Notes: generated by a model from the letters alone, not told the origin. Numbered from the stretch's first letter, positions 37,906 through 51,700 are shown. The stretch: DNA of 64,000 nucleotides from Opisthorchis felineus (GCA_004794785.1 SJOL01006489.1:439271-503270); one strand, 5' to 3'. Made by a program: numbers and translations.

Positions 37906-37955
37906 CCCCGCACTGACGAAGTCACCTCGATTGGTGATGAAACGTTTGCAATCCA
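37906..37955 (+). ncRNA. Hammerhead ribozyme, PLE-type lineage 2, apparently intact
   Basis: CTGACGA at 37913-37919; then A-T closing, a bulged G and a perfect 5-bp stem II TCACC / GGTGA (37922-37926 with 37933-37937) with loop TCGATT; then GAAAC at 37939-37943. The ACGT after GAA is the minimal palindromic stem III, with predicted cleavage after GTT (37946). Stem I can pair GCA immediately before the core with TGC immediately after the cleavage site. All invariant core bases are present, making this one of the two best candidates here for a working ribozyme. Confidence 0.65.
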
Positions 37956-38510
37956 ATTGTCAAGCTCGGCGAACAGACCAACCCTTCAGCCTGTTCGGTA
38001 TGTTCACGTCTGTTTGTAGCCGTTCAGTCGTTTCCCCTAATAGTCTCACTGCCCTCATAGACCTTTCAGTCCTTCGTTTCCTGTGTGTACCGTCTTGTTT
38101 GCCTAGTAGGTTTATTTAAATTCATAGACCTTCCTACGAGAAGACCGTCACAGCGACTGTCCCTACAGTTTGCTAGTGCTGATCTTACGTTCGTACTTAT
38201 TCTGTATTTAAACTAGCGCCTTTTAGAACTAGACAGTCCTGTTGTCTGTGTCAACACTGAAATTTTGGCCAGGGCGATTCTTCCCCGGTTGAGAACCACT
38301 GGTGTTGCTGGTGCATAAGTGGCCGGCATCACCTACCAACCACATGCAGGTCACTTGAACTTTATGCCTGTTATAAATTGTCCTTTCTACTCTCTGAGAG
38401 AGAGGCTTCAATTACTGAACTGCACAGTAATAGCATCATTCTGAGAGGTGAAACGCTATCAAGTAGCGATATGAAAAAAGCGACATTATCTACGGCAGGA
38501 CTTATAAAAG

Positions 38511-38691
38511 TACACTCATTTGCATACCAATTTGTCTTGAGACTCGCCTGAAATTCAGCCGAATCTCTAGTTTATGATGTTATTAGGCAACTAAGTGTGA
38601 AGCACCAGGCCGCCTCATGTTTCAGCTGATACGATATTCGAGATTTTGCGATACATTGTATAGACGACACTCATAAGGTTGATGAAAACTC
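38511..38691 (-). mobile_element. Hammerhead SINE copy, left half, antisense
   Basis: Read on the minus strand: GTTTTCATCAACCTTATGAG, GTCTATACAATGTATCGC, GAAACATGAGGCGGCCTGG, GAGATTCGGCTGAATTTCAG and GCAAATGAGTGTACTT. The copy starts with the same GTTTTCA..AACCTTATGAG segment that follows the ribozyme in other copies, and it ends before the hammerhead. Confidence 0.7.
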
Positions 38692-39568
38692 TAGTTATGA
38701 TATTCTCAAGGCGGATCAGTATTGCGCTTCTTAAATTCGCAGCGTCGGTTTAGTTGACCGAGAGGACAAAATACCAGTGGATCTTTTATCATCCTTTCAG
38801 AATTCAAAACTATGTTACGCGGTGGAAGCGATCGGTCCAGTGCCGTCCTTATCAGGCCCCGCCAGGTGTATATGACAGGATTTGATTGCCTGATGCTCAG
38901 GTTCAGGGTTCACGTTCTCAAAACCAACGCCAAGGAAAGCCTACTAGATGAGATGTTCTTTCCTTGATGATGGGTCACTTAATTTTATTTGATGGAAAAG
39001 ACATATGTGCCGTTGTTGTATACTCGATAATTTACACTTGTTATCAATACTGTTCTCTTGAATTCCTCTTAATTCACGAGAACTATGTAGCTGCTTCGTT
39101 TGGAATATCAGACTAGAGTGTTGGTGCAAGCCGTGCATTGATCCAGTGGTTGGAAAAAACGGCGGAAGCAAAGAAACATAACACACCGTTTTTCAGAGTG
39201 CAGTACGGCGTGACCCTATTCTGAAAGTCGCTACCGGCGCATGGACGAACGGAAAATCAACTGCTCATTGGGTTAGCGACCGTCGACCGATTGCAAAGCA
39301 GGTATGCAACTAAAACGTGGGTGTGTTAGGGCAAGACATTCCTGTTTGGAGCCGGATTGGCTAAACCCACGCAATCGAATGTTGTCACGTGCCATCTATC
39401 ACGGCATGCGAAGCCAATGGATCGCAACACCTGCATACGAGCTGAGACGTTCGCTTATGTGCCTGTGGCAATGATGGGGACTGTCATTGAGGGATCTTCT
39501 TGATTTACCTCCGTTAAATGTGCTTACAACCACTGGGGTGAAATACTCACCAATTTATAAGCGACATA
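38692..39568. other. Region upstream of the CAS start codon
   Basis: No convincing TATA box, initiator or upstream exon could be picked out. An in-frame TGA at 39539-39541 limits the coding frame, so any 5' extension would have to be non-coding. Upstream non-coding exons may exist further 5'. Confidence 0.4.
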
Positions 39569-39796
39569 ATGTCCACACAACAAAAACGCATTACAAAGCC
39601 ACTCCCTATTCTACTAGCACGTGCTCTCTACGACAACAAAGCGGAGTTCCCTGCTGAACTATCCTTCTCCCGCGGTGACGTGGTCACCGTACTGCAGCGT
39701 AACCCTGAAGGATATATTGGTTGGTGGATTTGTAGTTACAAAGGAAAGCTTGGAATTGCACCTGGAAATCGGTTCGAAGTGTTGGGAGTAGTACAT
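39569..39796 (+). CDS. CAS gene exon 1: SH3 domain
   Basis: The 76 codons start at ATG in a good context (A at -3), 27 bases after an in-frame TGA, and end at a consensus donor [14 protein letters not shown] (ALYDN motif), [33 protein letters not shown] and FEVL show a complete SH3: the ALYDY-type motif with N in the last place, the acidic RT loop, the paired tryptophans and the PGNR of the 3-10 helix region. GWW.CS..G..GI.PGNR is the diagnostic CAS-family version of the domain. If the donor is not used, the frame stops after two more codons. Confidence 0.9.
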
Positions 39797-42700
39797 GTGA
39801 GTTAAGTTTGACTTATGTTCGAGCTGACTACTTGAATTCCGTTTTCCTCCTTGCGTTCAGAGAAATGAAATGCTTGTAATATTGTTTAGGTTCATCCCTG
39901 CGCAAGAAATAGCCAAGGCAAGGTAAGGCAATTAAGACCTAGCACAAATTACTGTTTTTACATAGTGTTACACTCAGGTTGAATTTCGCTAGTATATATC
40001 AGAGGAATCAGAGTTACATAACCCCACATCCTGTCAACTCATTAAAGTCAGATGGACTTGAAGATGATAGGTGCGAAAAAACACGTTTGTTCCGATAACC
40101 AAACTGGTGGCTTCCCGAAGCATATTCGTCCGTCTGACTGTTCAGGTATTTTTGATGAGTTTTTATCTTCAATTCAGAACAAGCTGCTCAGTGCTGATTG
40201 TTCTGCCTGCACACTCGCATCTGAAGTTATTCAGACACTTGACCCTCAGTCTGACCTTCATGTGGTTCGATCCAAACATGTCTCAGAAATAAGATATATA
40301 CACCTAACAAAAATATCAAACGTTTTGGCTTCATATTTGGACTGTACTTCTGTAGACGCCTGCATCTTCCTTTAAATTTGGAATTATTGCTTCTCTGGCG
40401 TCCACCTGCTGCATTATTCTAGTAATATCGCAAATTAAATCTCGTCGAGATTCTCTCCACTGACAGGCTGTTCAGAAAAGAATAACTTCAGTCAAGAACT
40501 CCTAGTTGTCATCTAAAATTGACCTCTTTCCTCATGATTGACTGTTTGATCGTCGCATTTACTTACGCAGTCTTAAAGCTAGAGTCGCTCCACTACGACG
40601 GTTGCAGTGCATTTTGCCTGCGGAACTAGCCAGCCGCTCTTCTCTGTGGGGACATTATAAGAAACTTCCGTCCAATTTAGCCTTTGGAGAAGGAAGCGGT
40701 TTTAAAGACTACTATTTTTGTTTTGGAAACAGCATTCGACCCTTACAAAGACCTCGGTTCGAGAGATACCTCAAACTACACTACTTATGTGACCAAAATT
40801 TCTACAGTGGGAATCCTTCGTACCATCCGAATCCTTCAGCAGTCAAGAAGGAGACGCTCAGGCAGGAACAAAACAGCCATCCTCTGGACGGTTTCGTCTG
40901 TGAAGCCGACCTTCCCAAATGTTGATTACGTTCTTGTTCAAAGAGTTCGCGTCGAGTAACGCGCCAAACTCCAAGATCAGAGTCGTCGAGAAAACGAAGT
41001 AAGTCGAAAAAGCGGTGCTATAGTACAGTAACAAAGGTCAATAAGTCAGGGTTAATCACATTGCTGTTCAGCCGTTCGAGACCGAACGGTTAAGTGTTCA
41101 GCCACTGGCCGGAAAGTTATAGGTTCGAAAATCCTTGAGTTTCGTGGGGTACACACTGTTGACGATTCCCAATAAGGAGAAACATTTGTACAGTGCTTCT
41201 CAGCTTTTCAGATTGGCCTCAACTAAAGGACATAATCTCAATTGGAAAAAATTGTAACGTTGCACACTTCATCGAACATACCAAGGTATATCAAACTTAT
41301 ACTGAAACTCAAGAGCAAGTATTTTGATGACTTAATCTTTTAGATAGAAAACACGCCCTCGCGGATTTAAGAAGTCCAGGTTAGTTGAACGTCCATACTT
41401 TGCGTAAATGGATAAATCATGTCGCAACAATAAAGAACTACTTGTATCCTAAAAGATAAAACGACAATATGGGGGAGATTACAGCGATTAATTACTGTCG
41501 GGCTCAAGAAAATGTAAACTATGAGGAGTGAACAAGCATTTGGGTTACGACCATCTCGGTTGTAGAAGCTTTAGGGTGGTTTAAAGGTTTAAATGCGTTT
41601 GTGACGATGCTGACCGAAATAGAGTCCTATAGCACATTCTCGTTCGACTGGAGTAAAACGAAATGAAAAGCAGTTCCTCCAGCGGGGTAGCCACTCTTTA
41701 ATGAACCGCACACCAGGTTTTTGCTAACAAGTAACGCCACTTTGAATTCTTCGAGGTACAGCCTCCCTTCCGATGAGTCATTCTCGATGGATGGGATAAG
41801 TAACTCACTTGCATCTCATTGGCGAGCGGTTACTGATCCGATGTGAAAATCACTTACTTGACTCAACTTCCCATCCCCAAAGAGTGAGAGTTCGATCGGA
41901 AAGGATGAACTCAACCGGCATCAGCAGTATTCGTCCTGCGAGTGGTCTACTTTCTTCGTCAGTGGGAGTCAACCAGGCGGCTGTTGATCTGCTTGCCAAC
42001 CTTGCAGACATTTCTTAACCAACCGGGGCGACATTGTCAGTGCGCGGTTGGGTGGGTCACCGTACAAATGAAACTATGACAGAGAACTAAATCAGTCGTT
42101 GTCACGTATCCAATTAGTTTCTATTAATGGCCCGCTTATCCGGACACTCGATTTCCCTGTTCATATCGAAAGGGAAAATCTTAGCCAAATAGTTTGTCCA
42201 ACCTACATTTTGCCACATTTTATTATACGTCAGACATGTTCTATCGGTCCTTCAATAATGAATACTCGTTAGCAGGACAGCAAACTCTGCACACTGTTTT
42301 CTTCTAGATACGGATTGCATGACTGTATCAGAGCGCAATCCTCCAGGAGTTAACCTGCCAACAAAACCCAAGACCACAAGCTTCTAGAGAGTGAAAACAT
42401 CATAACAAGCAACCGTGCCTTACTCTGGGGATCGTGCTAATGCGAATAAAGTTCATACGATGGACCTCTGTTGTTATATTCCATTTGGAAACATTAAAGT
42501 CAAGTTACGTCAGGCATTGGAACACAATCGAGATGAGGATCGATTTCAGCACTCAAGTTGTGATGGGTAGTTCCCCTCCGATATATTTCCCCATGAATTC
42601 GTCCCTAAGGACAGAATTTGAACAACTACTTGGTGTTTAAGTGACTTTCATAGTACTATCTATCACGAATTTCAGAATCGGGATTTCTTACCACGTGGAA

Positions 42701-45700
42701 AGTTAAATATCAGAAGCAGGAACATATTCACAAGACGGAACAGCTTCACCTGCGTTGAATTTTCTGCTAAACAAATTATCGCAGTGGAGAGAATGGTAAA
42801 ATCTGTGAAGCTGAACCAAGCTAGGTACTATAGCAAGCTGGATGATGCGAAGACTACTAGCTTTTTACACTGCGGTACCAAAACCACTCCGTCTGTTTTT
42901 TTATCATCCCCAAGTGACAGAACCTCGGGATTGCTGATCTTGCTAGTTATGATTCAAATCCTGTTTGGAACAGCCCTGCCATGAATGTCAACCTCACATA
43001 GCCCAAAGACCAGGCCTTTATCGAGTAAATGTTTGGATAAGTGAAACAAACTGTGTCGATTCTGCTGCACATTTCACGTTCAAAGAATCCTGCATATCTT
43101 CATAGCGCAAAAAGTCTCTCTCATGCGTCGATTATTGTCTCCATGGCTGAACACTTTGTTTCGCTTGGAAGAAGTATTACTTTTTAACAGTAATCAAACC
43201 TGTTACGCTGATGGTTTACCCAGCTATTACAATTTCACGCCAGTAACAACTGGAGCCGTCCACACTTTGGGTGCCTGGACAGCCAGAAAGTCAATAAACC
43301 ACATACAATGTACCCCAACCGTCCGACAACATTTACAGAGGCATCTCACGAATGCCTCCTTGTAAGTATCGAGTAGCTTCCAAACCGCTCAAAGTTTTCG
43401 CCAACAAATACAAGTGGAATCCTCGGTCCACATACACATGAGACAAACATATAAGGTAGATTTCACCCCGCCTAATTGTTTAACAAGCATGCGTCCTCGA
43501 AAGATCAAATAAAGTTTGGTATATGCACCTAAAGCCACGACAATACGATTTAAGTGAAAGGGAAGTCCAGCCAAACGAGTTCAAAGTGCGTTTTGGATAA
43601 ATTTACACCCAGTGAATAGGACAGTCGTCAACTAAATTAGCAACGAATAGAAGAGCACCAGGAATGCAGCAAAGCCCGGCTGCAATCAACTTTTCTCTTC
43701 ACTTTGTCACTTGTGTTTCCTCCGGGCTGGAGGCTTATTCATGGAATTATGTTTCTGGAGACCAGCGGACGCTGTTTTTTAAGGATGGTCTCCGAAGCAG
43801 GGCAACTGTATTCGCGACTGATTTTCAGATGTTTCATCGTCCCACTAGAGCCTTACTCCCAAATGATATTGATTTTTCAGTTACTATTAGAAATCCATGG
43901 TAGACTACCTCACTACTACTTCCGAATTCGTTTTTTACAAGGCTGTTTGTTAGGGTACCTTAATAATCCTTTTGTAAAATAGGGCTGAAGAGGCACAATC
44001 GAACCAGTAACATTATGTAAAATTTCCATAAAGAATGCCTCAAAGTTGATTATTTAAACCTTGTAAAAAAATTTGCGCAAGAAGCGTTTCTTTCGCGATG
44101 ATTTTCTCTTTAACTCCTTAACAGTCAGAAATTGTAGTACACTGATAAATTGCCAAAAAGGATAAGATACAGGAGAAGCATGACGTTTATCAACAACGCT
44201 TAAAAAGTCTATAGGTTATTTTGACTAGAGTCGGTTGGTGTGGTACTGCGTGTGCTATACATGAGCAGAAGGTTAAGTCTCGGCTGGAATGTGCCTGATA
44301 AAACTCGATGTTAGACCAAATGAGGGCGTGTCTATCGTCTGCGCCAATAACTGACCAATGAGCGTTCTTTCCCTCCATCAACTGTCCTCTTTTTCATAGC
44401 TTAACCTGGTTCAAACGTAGGTTACCTGCCCGTGAAGTGAAGGTTTTTTAGTGCAACGCTAAAAACCGCTAGACTGAGCTATTTTCATCTACACCTGGTT
44501 TGTCCGCAGAACAAGAAACCAGAGTCGAGTTTCGGAATGTTGGATTTTAAACACCTTTTATTTGGACGGTTATCTCTGTTCTTTGTCACAGATTGCGGGA
44601 GAATTACAGTTATGTGTGCAGCGCGAATATCAATTAGCTTCATTTATTCAGAGGCTAAATTAGACGCTTTTCGGTAGATCTAACGAACCTGTTAGAATAA
44701 CCAAGGATTGTCCGTCTGACAGAATCAATGGTCATCACCTTTGTTATGCATTCTGCTCACTGTGTGTTCGATTCAACAGGCTCGAAACTGCTTCTAACAG
44801 TCTGGACAAAACCAAAACGAATCCTCGCAAAGAAATTTGAGTCAGAAAACGAAACGGTTCCGTACAACGTTCTGATTTGATGTAGTAGCCTACTGTACTA
44901 TGGAGACAGTTTGAAGTCACTCAGTCACCCGCTGATTACAAACGACAGCGAAGGGCGCTTAGGTTAACGTGTCTAGCGGCTGTTGGGTAGGAAGAAAACC
45001 AAACCTTTTGGGTATTGGCAGCAACAAAGTTTTTGTTAAATAAGACATTGTAACTAAATAATAAAGGCGATGGTTCTTCAAATCTTCATGAAGGCTTTCA
45101 GAGTAGCTTTAGCCCAGGTATATACCCTGTTTCAGTGCGTGTTAATCACATCGCTAATCAGGCGCTCATGGCCGCATCCTACAGAGTCCTCCTCATAATC
45201 GCAAGGCCGCAAAATCTTCCTCTGGTTTAGAAGTATGAGCTTTACGGTTATACGGTGGTTCGAAGGTTTTCAGTTCAAAGTGCTCTCGATTGCAGGGTGA
45301 AATGTCAGCCGGAGCTTCAGTACTCCCTCATTACTCACAGACACAACAACATATGGTTGCTGTTGATTTTCACAACACTCGATAACCTCAATCTCTATTT
45401 TGTCACAACATGTTTGGAGCTAACCCCATTCATAGAACAAATAAATTGCTGTATTCCTTCTTCGAGAGCTGTGAGGTTCTCATGTCTTTTCTTAACAAAG
45501 CAAGAGTAAACGATTGTGATGTTTTAACGAACAATTAATTCTAACCCTTCCTTTCGAGCCAACAGATCAAAATCTGATAAAGTGAATACGATGCGTATTA
45601 TGGGCATGTGTCCTTCTCTGTAAACGAGAACAAACTCTTTTCGACTGGACAATAACTAGCAACCGATCAATTACGCCAGAAGTATAGCCCTCCGAACACG

Positions 45701-48700
45701 GCAACACCTGTTCCCATGATTCCCTTCATCAGATTTAGGTTCAACAAACGTATATGTATCTTCATTTTAAGTTGCTCTGCGGTCAATATGCATGGAAACA
45801 ATAAACTCGGATTCTTATTCAGCCGCAGTAGCCTGAAGAAGTCATTCATCTGCAGACCCATGTTCAAATGAATACTTTTGGCGGTACGTTTATGGGACCA
45901 ATCGTGCAGTAATTACCACTTACTACTTACATAGAGCGACTGGTGAAGGTCACAACACTGATAATAGGGTACATTCAGTAGAATGCGAGAATATGCTAAA
46001 TCAAACACAAGTTGCCGCTACAACATACCTGCTGTTCTTCTGAAACGCATTGTTCATTGTGATGAAGAAAAGCTTATCTGAGGAATATCAAGCGATGGAT
46101 ATCTAAAGAAGAACGGTAAAATAAGGAATACAGAAACAGGAACTCCACAGATGACGTTATAGAAAGTGTTGTTGTAGTGAGGGCAGAGTGAGGACTGTCA
46201 TCCTTCGGTTCTGCGGTTCACGGATAAACAATCACTTTCGTATTGTTTGGTGGATTTTAATGATAACAGCGACATTCGAAAAGGTCCCTTTGCTTGAGGG
46301 CGGATGTAGAATTGTGAATCAGATCCATGAGTAACATTTTTCCGGTAGCTGTTTCAAGGGGGCTTTTCGTCCCAACCATACTTCTATGACCATTTACGTG
46401 TACGTGACCGTATTGTGTGCCCACTGAAATGAAACCAGGAGCAAGTACTAACTGAACACTTGGCTTAACGACCGAACATTATCTTCAAAAACGAAGCCAA
46501 GGTTGCCGCGTACAGCGATCGATAAAGAACAGCCAGGAAATCACCCAGCTTGGTATTCAGTCATAAGTTATCATTTATAAAGTTCATTTATAAAAAGTTC
46601 AAAGTGAAAACTAAACTTGCAGTGTAAGCAAACAAGATTACCACATGATATAAAAAATGGGGTGCTTCGGTAAAGCGCCATCAAGGTGTTTTTTAGACAG
46701 CTTTCAGCTCTGGTGACTTGGAGTGTGTGGGGAAATCGAAAACTGACATGGCGCCACATTAAGTAATTTCTACTGATCAGTAGACGCCTAGATTACACAT
46801 AGGAATAACATTAACTAGATATGCACGGCATTCTGAATTGTTTATTGTTGGGACCCATAGACGGTGGGCCCAATCCCTTATGTAACCGTGTAAATACCGC
46901 TCCTCGTAAGACTGCCAATGCCTGGTGCACCGTGAATGTAGAAAGGCTTTTCAAATGGAAAGGTTGACGAGGTAAAAACGAAGTGTCAACACTCCGTGAA
47001 CTTTGTTTTATTGGTGCAACAGTGAGATATTAGGTGAAAATTATCTTACTCAAGTGAGGAACCATGGATGTAAGGGGTCCTGATCATATCTGCGTCCACA
47101 GAAAAACTGTCCAGTTTTGGCCTGTGACCCTTCAAGAGCCACACCTAAAACAAGTTCACCAAAACAAGGTCCATTGAAGAGCGTGTGAAACGAAGTGAAA
47201 CTGCCTGCCAAAGTGCCACGTGAGCAATCTCCTCAAGCCCTTTACGTCACATCAAGGACGGAAGGCATCGTGAAACTGGATTTTTCGAGATACGATCAAT
47301 TGTCCAACGTAAGTATCCTGTGAAATGCCGGTTTCAAGGCCTGTCAGTTATCAGGTCCATCGCGGGACTCGGTGATTCCCTACCAGTAATCGGCCTATCC
47401 TGCTGGTTAGACTGAGAATCACATAAAATCCCTAATCACGTCACCTGCAATTTATGGTGGTTTTTAGTCGACACACAAAGCGTTAGTTTCTCTTTTCAGC
47501 TGAATGAACCGGTCTATGCAGTATTTTAATAACGTTGAAGTTTTTGTCGCATTAATGTACATGGGACATGGTGAAAAAACCGAGCATTTTCTGACTGCTC
47601 AACCGCCCTCAAGCAAGCTTCTCAGTTTTTTTTTTCGCGTGTCATTCAACGCCTGTTACTCATTCCTCATATGGTTACACGTATCCATTTTGGTACTCAG
47701 CCTTCCAACTTTCATACGAATGCGGTGTTTTTTCCGAAATGGTTATTCGTGTCTATTATTAGCAAGAGAGGACTTAAGTAGCGTTGATTCACCTATTGGC
47801 CCCGCTCGACAGTAATCAATCCATCACTCCCTTCAGCTTTTTCTTGAGGGTACTCCTTCAGCCTGGAATCCAAACCCGCAGGCAGTAAGGAAGGGTCTTC
47901 CTGTGTATGGGCAACATGAACAGCCAGCATATTCCCTCCTGAAAAATTGGAAGTATGGCTACTGTACCTAAGAATTTGGACAGTTGACTTCACACTAATT
48001 TCTTAACATACCATTTGCTTGATTTTGGTAGAACAGAACAGGCTCAAGGGCTACGTCATATTTATGGGGTTCTCTACATCTTCCGCGTACTATGACCTGT
48101 GGTATAGTCTAGCTACATACCACGCATGCACAAACCTGTTTTTCGCTAACAGAAAGTAGGGCCATTACTACTGTGTGGCGGTGCGCTTTGTGTCTATGAC
48201 TGTATATCATTGAATTTTAATGTCAAAGCAGCTTAGTAGATTAAGGTGCTACAATCAGGTGTTTCGGTTACCGTGGCCAACCTTTTTCAAGGATTTCTAC
48301 AATCAATTGAACACGAATCAAGTGCAGCCTCATTTGGGTCCGCTATCATGTTGTATGCCTGGTGTGTTCCTAAGATCACTTGGCAGTCCGATGCGACCGG
48401 CGTGTGTGTACGCCTGATTGTGTGCGTCCGTTTGTTGTTGTGCTGGCTGTGATGAGTCATTGTTGAGATTCCTTCTTCCTACTGTGCCTACTGGGGTGTG
48501 CAGTAGGTCCAAGCCAGATAGACGAGATGCTGGCGCCATCACTACGGTTAATGCAGTTCGGTTGTGTTGACCTCCAGTGCCTCGGCGTACGCCCGTTCCA
48601 CGCGTGATTTGAGTCCTCCCCGGAATATACGTATAACATCAAAGTTGATTTGATGGCTTGACTCAAATGTGTGCGGTGCAATGGCTTGATTGGATTTCGT

Positions 48701-51700
48701 GGAGGAAAATGCGCGTGTCGTTTGTGTGTCGTTTGTAGGAAGTACCTCAGTCAGCACAAAAACAAACGGACGCACACAATCAGGCGTACACGCACGCAGA
48801 GCTAACACACACCCACACACGCCGGTCGCATTGGACAGCCAAGTGATCTCAGGAACACACTAGACATACAACATGGTAGCGGACCCAAACGACGCGTGTT
48901 CCATTGATTGTAGAAATCCTTGAAAAAGGTTGGCCACGGTAACCGAAACATTTGATTATGACACCTTATCCCACTAAGCTGTTTTAATTTTAAAACTTCC
49001 CACGTTTTACACCACATGGTGCTCAACGTTTATCAACAAAACCGAGCTGATTTTGGCCCGGAACTCCTTTGACTTTATTTACCTGTTATGTTTGTAGCCA
49101 ACCCGCGCTTTCAAACACGACTATCAGGTGCATTCATGTTATGTAGATGCGGTCTGAATTCTCAACCGCTAGCATGACGCATGCACTATGAATTTGGTCT
49201 GTTGAGAGTCGAGGACGTTCGTGGTCGGAGTTTGTTTCTGATTGACATACGTTTCATAAACCCGACCTACGCACATATCGTTGCTATTGTGCTCGCATAT
49301 GGAATATACGTGCCGAGGTTGTGTGCGTGCACGTCTCAAAATATTGATGAGCAGCAGTACAGGCCAGCCGTTGCTTGGCCGGTGGTTGGAGTGGTCATTG
49401 GATGACTTTCCTTGGATGTGCTGTTCAGTCTCGCTAGCTCTGATTCGGTGCGGCGTGTTGCCTAAATTCTCACCCGAGACTTAGTGAAATTACTTGGTAA
49501 TACACAGGCAAATGAACATCCCTCTGTGCTCCGTTTATTCGTCGTCATGCAATTATTTACATTTTCAGCGAAAGAATCAAGACAGCGAAAACGACGTGTA
49601 TGATGATCCAACCGAGTGGTTCTCCGTCAATGTGAATAAACCCGCAACTTCATCCGAGGCTGTCGGATTATCAATGCAGACGGCCGATTTGGGCGTTTCA
49701 TTTCAGCCGCCACACACCAATTCCCTGTTGAACACACGGACGAATCGAAATTCAGGACTGACAGATAGTGGAAACTATTCGAATCGTTCCAGTGATGCGT
49801 CCCTTGGTATGCAGTCAACTGCTGGCTTTCTAGAGGGCAAGTCCTGTTCAAGACCGTCAGGATCACACTATGAAGACTATGAGGTAAGTGTAACTATAGT
49901 TGGCTCTTTTTAAGTTTAGTGACATCTTCAGGCTTAAATAGAAATTACTTCCCGCAGCCCGTGAAAAAGGACTGTAGAGGAAGGTAAATACATGGTTAGG
50001 GGCTGCTGGAAACGGTGGGCACGGACGGTAAGATGGAGTTCTGTGCCGTTCTCGGAAAGAGCGTGGAGGCAGCCGTATTTCCTCAATAGGGTACCAACGC
50101 TTGTGAGAAATAGCTAGGCCTGAGAGGCCATTTTTCAGGGCTAAATACTAAGGTGTGTCGGAAAAGAATTGATTTTCTGAACAGCTCTCATAGCAGTAGC
50201 GATAAACTAGAGCAAGAGTTTATATACAAGGGTGGCACTAGAGATCTTCCATGCTTAGTCGTTAGGTGTACGTGTGAGTTGAAAAGAACTGAGGAGGAGA
50301 GACACGATGAAAAATCTCTGTCCCAAACAGGAATGGTAGTTGGGTCAACTTTAGAATCTGTAAAATAGCGGAGATAAATTGTTTGCGTGCTCAAAGTAGA
50401 AAACCCAACCAGAAACGGGAGTGACGAGAAGTTCGATGTTCCCACCACTGGTCGTTGGGTAGCGTCAGTTTAGATAAGGTGGACAAGGAGGTGTGCGTCG
50501 AAACAGAGGTTGGTTGATGCAGTCTGTTGGTCACAGGAAGAGGACTATGAAATGTGGAGCAGTGTTCTAGTGGAAAGTCTTGACGAACTCCGTTTACGGT
50601 GCTGTGATAGCCCGCGCGCGTTTTTCACGTGACAGAATGTTTGGGAACTTAGGAAATGTAATCGTTTAGAGTGGCTTCGTTCATGAAGGCGTGAATACCG
50701 GGCTAGACGGATAGCTTTCATTGGTTCGTGGAGAGACAACAGACCCATATGGAACTGCTTCGTTTTTATGTGGCTCCGGGAGGCAACGCTGGCAAGGCGT
50801 AATTGAATAGGACGACCGCTCAAAGAACTTCTGACATATCAGATCCAGTTGACCTGTAAACCTTACAGACACCGTCAAACTCTTTCAAAATATCAGGTGA
50901 AGGAAACAGTCCAACATGTCGCGGATGAGGCAGTCAATCTGGCATCCAAACTGCCGCTGGTCGTCATCTAGAAGGATGAAATCCTCGATGTCGGAGAGGA
51001 GGTATACTATGAAGCAATACTGAAGCAGACTATTTCGCCACCCTTGTCTACCCGGTTGGATGAGGTGATGTTGTTTTACAGAGGTTTCATTGATTGCTGG
51101 CAGGAGAACACGAAGACACCTTGTTTCTTTCTGTTTATGTGGGATTATTGTAGAGTGCCCAGGTAACGGTAGTTTCTAATGGAATGGATAAAAAGGTCAC
51201 CAATGCTAAAGACCAGTGTAACTTGTTGAGGAGACTTTTGCGATGCCCCTTCCGGCTCCCGAACATAGCCCAAGACTGCAAATAGTACAAAATTAGCTGA
51301 CATTACCGCTGGATCTAGCCACGTTGGTCATTACTGTAAATGCGGATTGTAAATGCGGATTAGCGTAAAATTCACATTCACATCAGTCTAGTTTGAGCAG
51401 TCCTCCTCCTGTGCCGGTGCGGTTATTTCGGTGAGTCCACACCAAAGGTGGGGAGTACTGGACTCGAGTTTCGCTTTTAATAAAGCAATACATTTCCACG
51501 GCAGTGTCAGACATCTGACATGCGAGGCGAGTGTGTTACCACTACTCTAGCAGTACATGGTGGATGCACTGAAATTATCACTTCTGAGCAAATGAGCTTG
51601 TCCATGCTTGAGTGATGCTGGTCTGCCCGACGTATTGTTGTGGACTCACTGGAATAACCTCGCCAGGACAGGAGGGAAACTGTTCAAACGAGAGTGATGT

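Larger units (their letters stand above)
48226..48984 (-). mobile_element. PLE remnant flanked by long inverted repeats
   Basis: Two arms of about 220-230 bp are near-identical inverted copies: 48226-48446 on plus and 48752-48984 on minus. Between them the minus strand codes for the tail of a PLE polyprotein. PLEs are known for terminal repeats that can lie in inverted orientation, so this looks like a short PLE insertion with both terminal repeats. The right arm has an extra GTGTGTTAGCTCTGC-like segment and the left arm has a few extra bases near 48330. The high similarity of the arms argues for a relatively young insertion or gene conversion. Confidence 0.7.
39797..49568 (+). other. CAS gene intron 1
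   Basis: Donor GTGAGT at 39797, acceptor TTTACATTTTCAG ending at 49568. It contains a possible alternative exon (40052), two family-2 SINE pieces, and the inverted-repeat PLE at 48.2-49.0 kb. The stretches 42.0-45.1 and 45.9-48.2 kb hold nothing recognisable. Confidence 0.8.

Noticed and set aside
40540..40960. Two overlapping coding-like frames after the possible alternative exon
   Set aside because: No domain, internal stops between frames, and no phase-compatible splice pair with exon 1 or 2, although a GTAAGT occurs at 40999.
41809..42018. Frame ending [14 protein letters not shown] as a CAS exon
   Set aside because: It ends in a stop without an internal donor that fits the phase, and no CAS motif is present.
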